Shown piece by piece: positions 12,669-15,979 of a stretch of 15,979 nucleotides of DNA. The translations under genes were made by a program, and so were the position numbers. Origin of the DNA: MGBC108787 sp964430695 (GTDB lineage: Bacteria; Bacillota_I; Bacilli_A; RF39; UBA660); NCBI GenBank assembly GCA_964430695.1, contig CAYSFO010000033.1, positions 1 to 15,979 on the forward strand, read 5' to 3'. Under the pieces are notes generated by a model that had not been told where the DNA came from, made no database searches, and worked only from the letters and a program-made list of their open reading frames with translations. Within the stretch, counting starts at the first letter, position 1. Every line of letters begins with the position of its first letter.

Positions 12669-13381
12669 ATAAATATATATCTATCTTTTCCACATAAATC
12701 TTTTTCTAAAGTAATCGTAGAGGTTGGAAATTTTTTATTTGCTAAATTATAAATTTCTTGCCCTTGGGTTTCTCCTATTTCAAAAGCAATTAATCTTGGT
12801 TTATTATTAATTTTTTCTAAAATTTTCTTATAAAAGAGTAAACCCTTTTCTTCAGCATATAAAGCAATTTTAGGTTCATAATGTACAGAGTTATCCACAA
12901 TTTCGTCTTCTGCTATATATGGAGGGTTAGATATAATAATATCAAAATCTTTAGGTAGTTTCTCTTTTAAAATATCTATTTGTTGAAATTGCACCTTTGT
13001 ATTGTTTTTTTCATTATTTTGTTTGGCCACTTTTAGAGCCTCTTTTGAAATATCCACTCCAAAGCAATTAAAATTCGTATTTTTAGAAATGGCAATGGCA
13101 ATACAACCGCTTCCTGTACAAATATCTATCATATTTAAAGTTTCCTGTTTACAATTATTTATTCTTTTTAATACTTTTTCTACCAAATATTCTGTTTCAA
13201 AACGAGGAATTAAAACATTTTCATTGACATCAATCTCTGTATTTAAAAAATCAACACTCCCAATTAAATATTGAACGGGATAGCCATTTTTTACTTTTTT
13301 TATTTTTTCTTCAAAATCATTTGGGTATTTTTCCTTTAATAAACGTATGTCGTTATCCGTCAGCGTTTTATTTGTAAACAT
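12656..13381 (-). CDS. prmC: Release factor glutamine methyltransferase PrmC
   Basis: A 241-residue SAM-dependent enzyme that N5-methylates the glutamine of the GGQ motif in release factors. The conserved VLIPRFETEYLVE (56-68) and SAM-binding DICTGSGCIAIAI (86-98) are visible, as is the catalytic NPPY (152-155). The N-terminal substrate domain is about 35-45 residues shorter than in typical 275-290-aa PrmC, so release-factor recognition may be pared down. The ATG overlaps the prfA TAA by one base (TAATG), so the two are translationally coupled. This makes functional sense because PrfA is the substrate. Confidence 0.95.
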   Translation of the reverse strand: MFTNKTLTDNDIRLLKEKYPNDFEEKIKKVKNGYPVQYLIGSVDFLNTEIDVNENVLIPRFETEYLVEKVLKRINNCKQETLNMIDICTGSGCIAIAISKNTNFNCFGVDISKEALKVAKQNNEKNNTKVQFQQIDILKEKLPKDFDIIISNPPYIAEDEIVDNSVHYEPKIALYAEEKGLLFYKKILEKINNKPRLIAFEIGETQGQEIYNLANKKFPTSTITLEKDLCGKDRYIFIEHD

Positions 13382-14436
13382 TATTCCCCTTCAAGTTTAC
13401 GTCTTTGGTCTTCGGTAATTAAAGCAGTAATAATTGGTTCTAAGCCACCATCCATTACTCGGTCAAGTTCCATAATAGAAAAATTGATACGATGATCTGT
13501 TACACGATTTTGAGGATAGTTATAGGTTCTTATTTTTTCAGAACGATCTCCTGTTCCGACTTTACTTTTTCTTTCTGCAGTAAGTTCGCTATTTTTTTGT
13601 TGTTCTAAGTTATCATAAATTTTTGATTTTAAGATTTTCATGGCTTGTTCTTTATTTTTCATTTGGCTTCGTTCATTTTGACAAGTAACTACTGTATTTG
13701 TTGGTAAGTGCGTAATACGTACAGCAGAGTTAGAAGTATTTACAGATTGTCCTCCTGCTCCACTACTATGATAAACATCTATTTTTAAATCACTTTCTTT
13801 AATTTCTATATCAATATCTTCTACTTCTGGCATTACAACTACAGTTGCTGTTGATGTATGCACTCTTCCTTGTGATTCTGTTTCAGGCACTCTTTGGACA
13901 CGATGAGCTCCACTTTCATATTTTATTTTTGAATAGACATTTTCTCCTTTAACCATATATTCTACTTGGGAAAAACCACCACTGGTACCTGGAATTTCAT
14001 TAATCATTTCTATTTTCCAATTGTTTTTCTCCGCATAGTAATTATACATTCTGAATAAGTCGCCAGCAAAAATATTAGCTTCATCTCCTCCAGCAGCTCC
14101 ACGAATTTCCATAATAACATCTTTACCATCATTTTCATCTTTAGGAATTAATAATACTTCTAATTCTTTTGTTAACAATCCTAATTTTTCATTTTGTTCT
14201 GTTAATTCTAGTTCAGCCATTTCACGTAATTCCGGGTCATTCATTAAACTTTTTGCATCAGATATCCTTGTCATTGTTTCTTTATACTCTTCATATTTTT
14301 TGACAATTGTTTCTAAATCGCTTTGTTCTTTAGAAAGTTTACTTACCTTTTTAAAATCTTGCATTACTTCTGGATTCATTAATTCTTCTTCTATGTCATG
14401 ATATCTTTTTAAAATTGCTTCTAGTCTTTCTTCCAT
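13381..14436 (-). CDS. prfA: Peptide chain release factor 1
   Basis: A 351-residue class-I release factor that recognises UAA and UAG in the ribosomal A site and triggers peptide release. Domains are an N-terminal helical region (about 1-100), the GAAGGDEA segment, the anticodon-mimic PET tripeptide (184-186) that marks RF1 not RF2, and the GGQ loop (228-230) in GAGGQSVNTSNSAVRITH. ATG 14436 is preferred because AGAGG is six bases upstream. The ATG two codons earlier abuts that site. It overlaps prmC, which methylates the GGQ glutamine. Length is standard. Confidence 0.97.
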   Translation of the reverse strand: MEERLEAILKRYHDIEEELMNPEVMQDFKKVSKLSKEQSDLETIVKKYEEYKETMTRISDAKSLMNDPELREMAELELTEQNEKLGLLTKELEVLLIPKDENDGKDVIMEIRGAAGGDEANIFAGDLFRMYNYYAEKNNWKIEMINEIPGTSGGFSQVEYMVKGENVYSKIKYESGAHRVQRVPETESQGRVHTSTATVVVMPEVEDIDIEIKESDLKIDVYHSSGAGGQSVNTSNSAVRITHLPTNTVVTCQNERSQMKNKEQAMKILKSKIYDNLEQQKNSELTAERKSKVGTGDRSEKIRTYNYPQNRVTDHRINFSIMELDRVMDGGLEPIITALITEDQRRKLEGE

Positions 14437-14465
14437 ATACATCCTCTTTCTAATTCATACTGTAA

Positions 14466-14471
14466 ATTATA
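14466..14471 (-). promoter_or_regulatory. Candidate -10 for prfA-prmC
   Basis: A perfect TATAAT on the minus strand lies 30 bp upstream of the prfA start, with no good -35. It could supply extra transcription of prfA-prmC, but the gene may also be read from rpoE or further upstream, since no terminator is seen after the DUF3795 gene. Confidence 0.35.
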
Positions 14472-14498
14472 ATCTTCTAATAATTACTCTATTATTTA

Positions 14499-14786
14499 TT
14501 AAACATTCGTATAACTATCCATACACCATTGTTCACAATTTTTAATTCTTAAGCCATTATCTCCATTGTCTTTATCATAAGCAAATGATTTTAATAATTC
14601 ACAGGGAAAATTTTTACATTCTCCACAAAAATTACTTTTTTTATTTTCACAACAATTTTTTATAGGACATTCATCAGCCCAAAAAGGTTTTGTTATGTTT
14701 ATACACCCTTCGCACTTTTTTTCTTTTTTAAAAACACATACATTGCATTTTATGCCACATCTTGATTCTATACAATCTGTTTTCAT
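14499..14786 (-). CDS. Cysteine-rich DUF3795-family protein
   Basis: A 95-residue small protein with 14 cysteines arranged as CGIKCNVC, CEGC, CPIKNCC, CGECKNFPC and a C-terminal C...C pair. This spacing matches the DUF3795 family, whose members are presumed metal (zinc or iron-sulfur) binders of unknown function. There is no signal peptide or membrane span. The ribosome site is weak (GGAAG, 7-8 bases upstream). It sits between rpoE (51 bp gap) and prfA (62 bp gap) on the same strand, so co-transcription is likely. The prfA neighbourhood gives no clue to function. Confidence 0.82.
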   Translation of the reverse strand: MKTDCIESRCGIKCNVCVFKKEKKCEGCINITKPFWADECPIKNCCENKKSNFCGECKNFPCELLKSFAYDKDNGDNGLRIKNCEQWCMDSYTNV

Positions 14787-14837
14787 ACTACTGCTTCCAT
14801 TTCTATTTATTTTATTATTTATAAAGAAAAAGAATAG

Positions 14838-15257
14838 TTATAACATTGATTCTTCTTCATCCTCATCTATTACAACTAAATCTTTTAAATCATCTTCCGA
14901 GTCATCCTCTTCTTCATCATAGAAAATATCTTCTTCCTCTTCTTCCATTTCTGGTTCTTCTACTTCATCTATACTTACATCTTCTTCATCATCTATGACT
15001 ATTTTTTGTACATGACGACTTTTTAAATCCCATGAGCCGTCATCTAACATGATAAATCTTTTATCTAATGTTAACATTTCAAAAAAGTCTCCAATTTTTT
15101 CTTCAATCGTTGCAGATGATAAATTGATTAACTTTCCAATTTCATTAAATAAGTCAATGATTTTCATTTTCTTCTTTTTTTCTGTAAGTAAAACGAATGC
15201 TATATCATCATAAGACATATTCTCTAATTCTTCTTTGCTTATACTTTTTAATCTCAT
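14838..15257 (-). CDS. rpoE: RNA polymerase delta subunit
   Basis: A 139-residue Firmicutes-specific RNA polymerase subunit. It speeds polymerase recycling, reduces non-specific DNA binding and increases sensitivity to the initiating nucleotide. The N-terminal HARE-HTH domain (about 10-80, MSYDDIAFVLL ... DKRFIMLDDGSWDLKSR) is folded. The last 50 residues are a disordered Asp/Glu-rich tail, typical of the subunit. AGGAGG is seven bases before ATG and overlaps the argS stop codon. The start is 11 bp after argS, the conserved argS-rpoE pair of Bacilli. Confidence 0.95.
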   Translation of the reverse strand: MRLKSISKEELENMSYDDIAFVLLTEKKKKMKIIDLFNEIGKLINLSSATIEEKIGDFFEMLTLDKRFIMLDDGSWDLKSRHVQKIVIDDEEDVSIDEVEEPEMEEEEEDIFYDEEEDDSEDDLKDLVVIDEDEEESML

Positions 15258-15268
15258 TTTGTTTCCTC

Positions 15269-15979
15269 CTACATTTTTTCAGGAATTTCAATCACTAAAA
15301 TATCTAATAAATCGCGAATGATTTCTGTCGTTAGATGCAGTAGTGTTATCCAATCCTTTTTTTGATTTTTATTTTCTAGATTATTAATATGATTATTTTC
15401 ATAAAATGCGTTTACTAAAACACATATCTCATACAAATAATTTGCTATGATCGAAGGCATCCTTGTTTTAAAGGCAAAATCTAGAGCTTCTTCTAACTCT
15501 AAAATTTTCATTCTTAGGTCTCGATCGTGAACATTATATATTGTTTTCTCTAAGTTGTCTACTAAACTTTGATTATTTTTAATAATTTTTTTCGTTCTTA
15601 AGTATGTATACAAAATATAAGGACCTGTTTTTCCAGTTACTTTTGAAAATTTATTCATATCAAAAATGTATTCTTTTTCGCGATTGTTTTGTAAATCTGC
15701 AAATTTAATTATGGAATTTACAATCTTGTTTAGATCTTTTTCCTTGTATTCTTCATTATGATTCTCATCATTTAAAAATATCTCTTTAATACTGTCAAAA
15801 AATTCACTAAGTCTTGGTGTATTGCCATCTCTAGTTTTAAAAGGCTTGCCATCGGGACCATTGATGGTTCCAAGTCCTAAAAATTCGCAATTGATTTGTT
15901 TTAAATTTTCTAATTTTTTACTAACACGGAAAACTTGGGTAAAATGAAGACTTTGACGGTTGTCAGCTACATAAAGAAT
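15269..15979 (-). CDS. argS: Arginyl-tRNA synthetase, C-terminal part (cut by the window edge)
   Basis: The last 236 residues of ArgRS in one uninterrupted frame that runs off the right edge. The enzyme charges tRNA-Arg with arginine. Residues at the edge read YVADNRQSLHFTQVF. Next comes LGLGTINGPDGKPFKTRDG (ending about residue 53), the ArgRS counterpart of the KMSK region. These are followed by IKFADLQNNREKEYIFD and TGPYILYTYLR, leading into the helical DALR anticodon-binding domain that ends in IPEKM. A shorter frame beginning at an internal Met (15658) is not the true start. The TAG stop overlaps the rpoE ribosome site, so rpoE translation may be coupled. Confidence 0.96.
   Translation of the reverse strand: MLYVADNRQSLHFTQVFRVSKKLENLKQINCEFLGLGTINGPDGKPFKTRDGNTPRLSEFFDSIKEIFLNDENHNEEYKEKDLNKIVNSIIKFADLQNNREKEYIFDMNKFSKVTGKTGPYILYTYLRTKKIIKNNQSLVDNLEKTIYNVHDRDLRMKILELEEALDFAFKTRMPSIIANYLYEICVLVNAFYENNHINNLENKNQKKDWITLLHLTTEIIRDLLDILVIEIPEKM

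Noticed and set aside
13002..13274. Plus-strand open frame inside prmC
   Set aside because: Antisense shadow of the methyltransferase gene.
14695..14922. Plus-strand frame with a long serine run
   Set aside because: It is the antisense shadow of the acidic Asp/Glu tail of rpoE and of the cysteine-rich gene. It has no ribosome site.
15269..15658. Free-standing DALR-domain protein starting at Met 15658
   Set aside because: The same frame is open to the right edge and encodes the preceding ArgRS catalytic-domain motifs, so this is only the C-terminal part of argS.

Overview
The window looks like a chromosomal housekeeping and sporulation block from a very AT-rich, spore-forming member of the Bacilli/Firmicutes, possibly one of the small-genome lineages close to the Mollicutes/Erysipelotrichia. 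The evidence is the low GC, strong AGGAGG-type ribosome binding sites, rpoE (RNA polymerase delta), and spoIIR, spoIID, spoIIQ and spoIIID. TGA is used as a stop (agrA, spoIIID), so the code is not the Mycoplasma one. The gene set and order recall the Bacillus subtilis argS-rpoE / prfA-prmC-spoIIR / ywlD-ywlF / ywzB-murAA-spoIID-spoIIQ / spoIIID-mbl region, condensed into about 16 kb.

Almost everything is on the minus strand. Reading right to left: argS (its 5' part lies beyond the right edge), rpoE, a cysteine-rich DUF3795 protein, prfA and prmC, ending in a terminator. Next come a GT2 glycosyltransferase with its own strong promoter, spoIIR, mntP, and murA with its own promoter and terminator. 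These are followed by an SGNH-like protein, an unrecognised 324-aa protein, and rpmE with its own promoter, leader hairpin and terminator. The run rpiB-ywzB-spoIID follows, then spoIIQ behind a sigma-F-like promoter, then spoIIID and an unrecognised 199-aa protein ending in a terminator.

The left end holds a complete agr quorum-sensing module split over both strands. agrA-agrC (minus) converge on agrB-agrD (plus), and the two units share one bidirectional terminator. agrD is a 39-aa gene. Its product has no cysteine at the macrocycle position, so a serine-lactone signal peptide with an unusual ring size is predicted. A cold-shock protein gene (minus) is divergent from agrB.

How the genes work together: SpoIIR (forespore signal), SpoIID (engulfment lytic transglycosylase), SpoIIQ (forespore side of the engulfment channel) and SpoIIID (mother-cell regulator) are four successive players in stage II-III sporulation. 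MurA starts peptidoglycan synthesis. PrfA and PrmC form a release-factor and methyltransferase pair. RpmE, ArgS and RpoE are core expression machinery. Two architectural themes recur. Six genes have their stop codon inside the terminator hairpin, and two intergenic hairpins carry the ribosome binding site of the next gene in their 3' arm. I see no mobile elements, CRISPR arrays, tRNA or rRNA genes.
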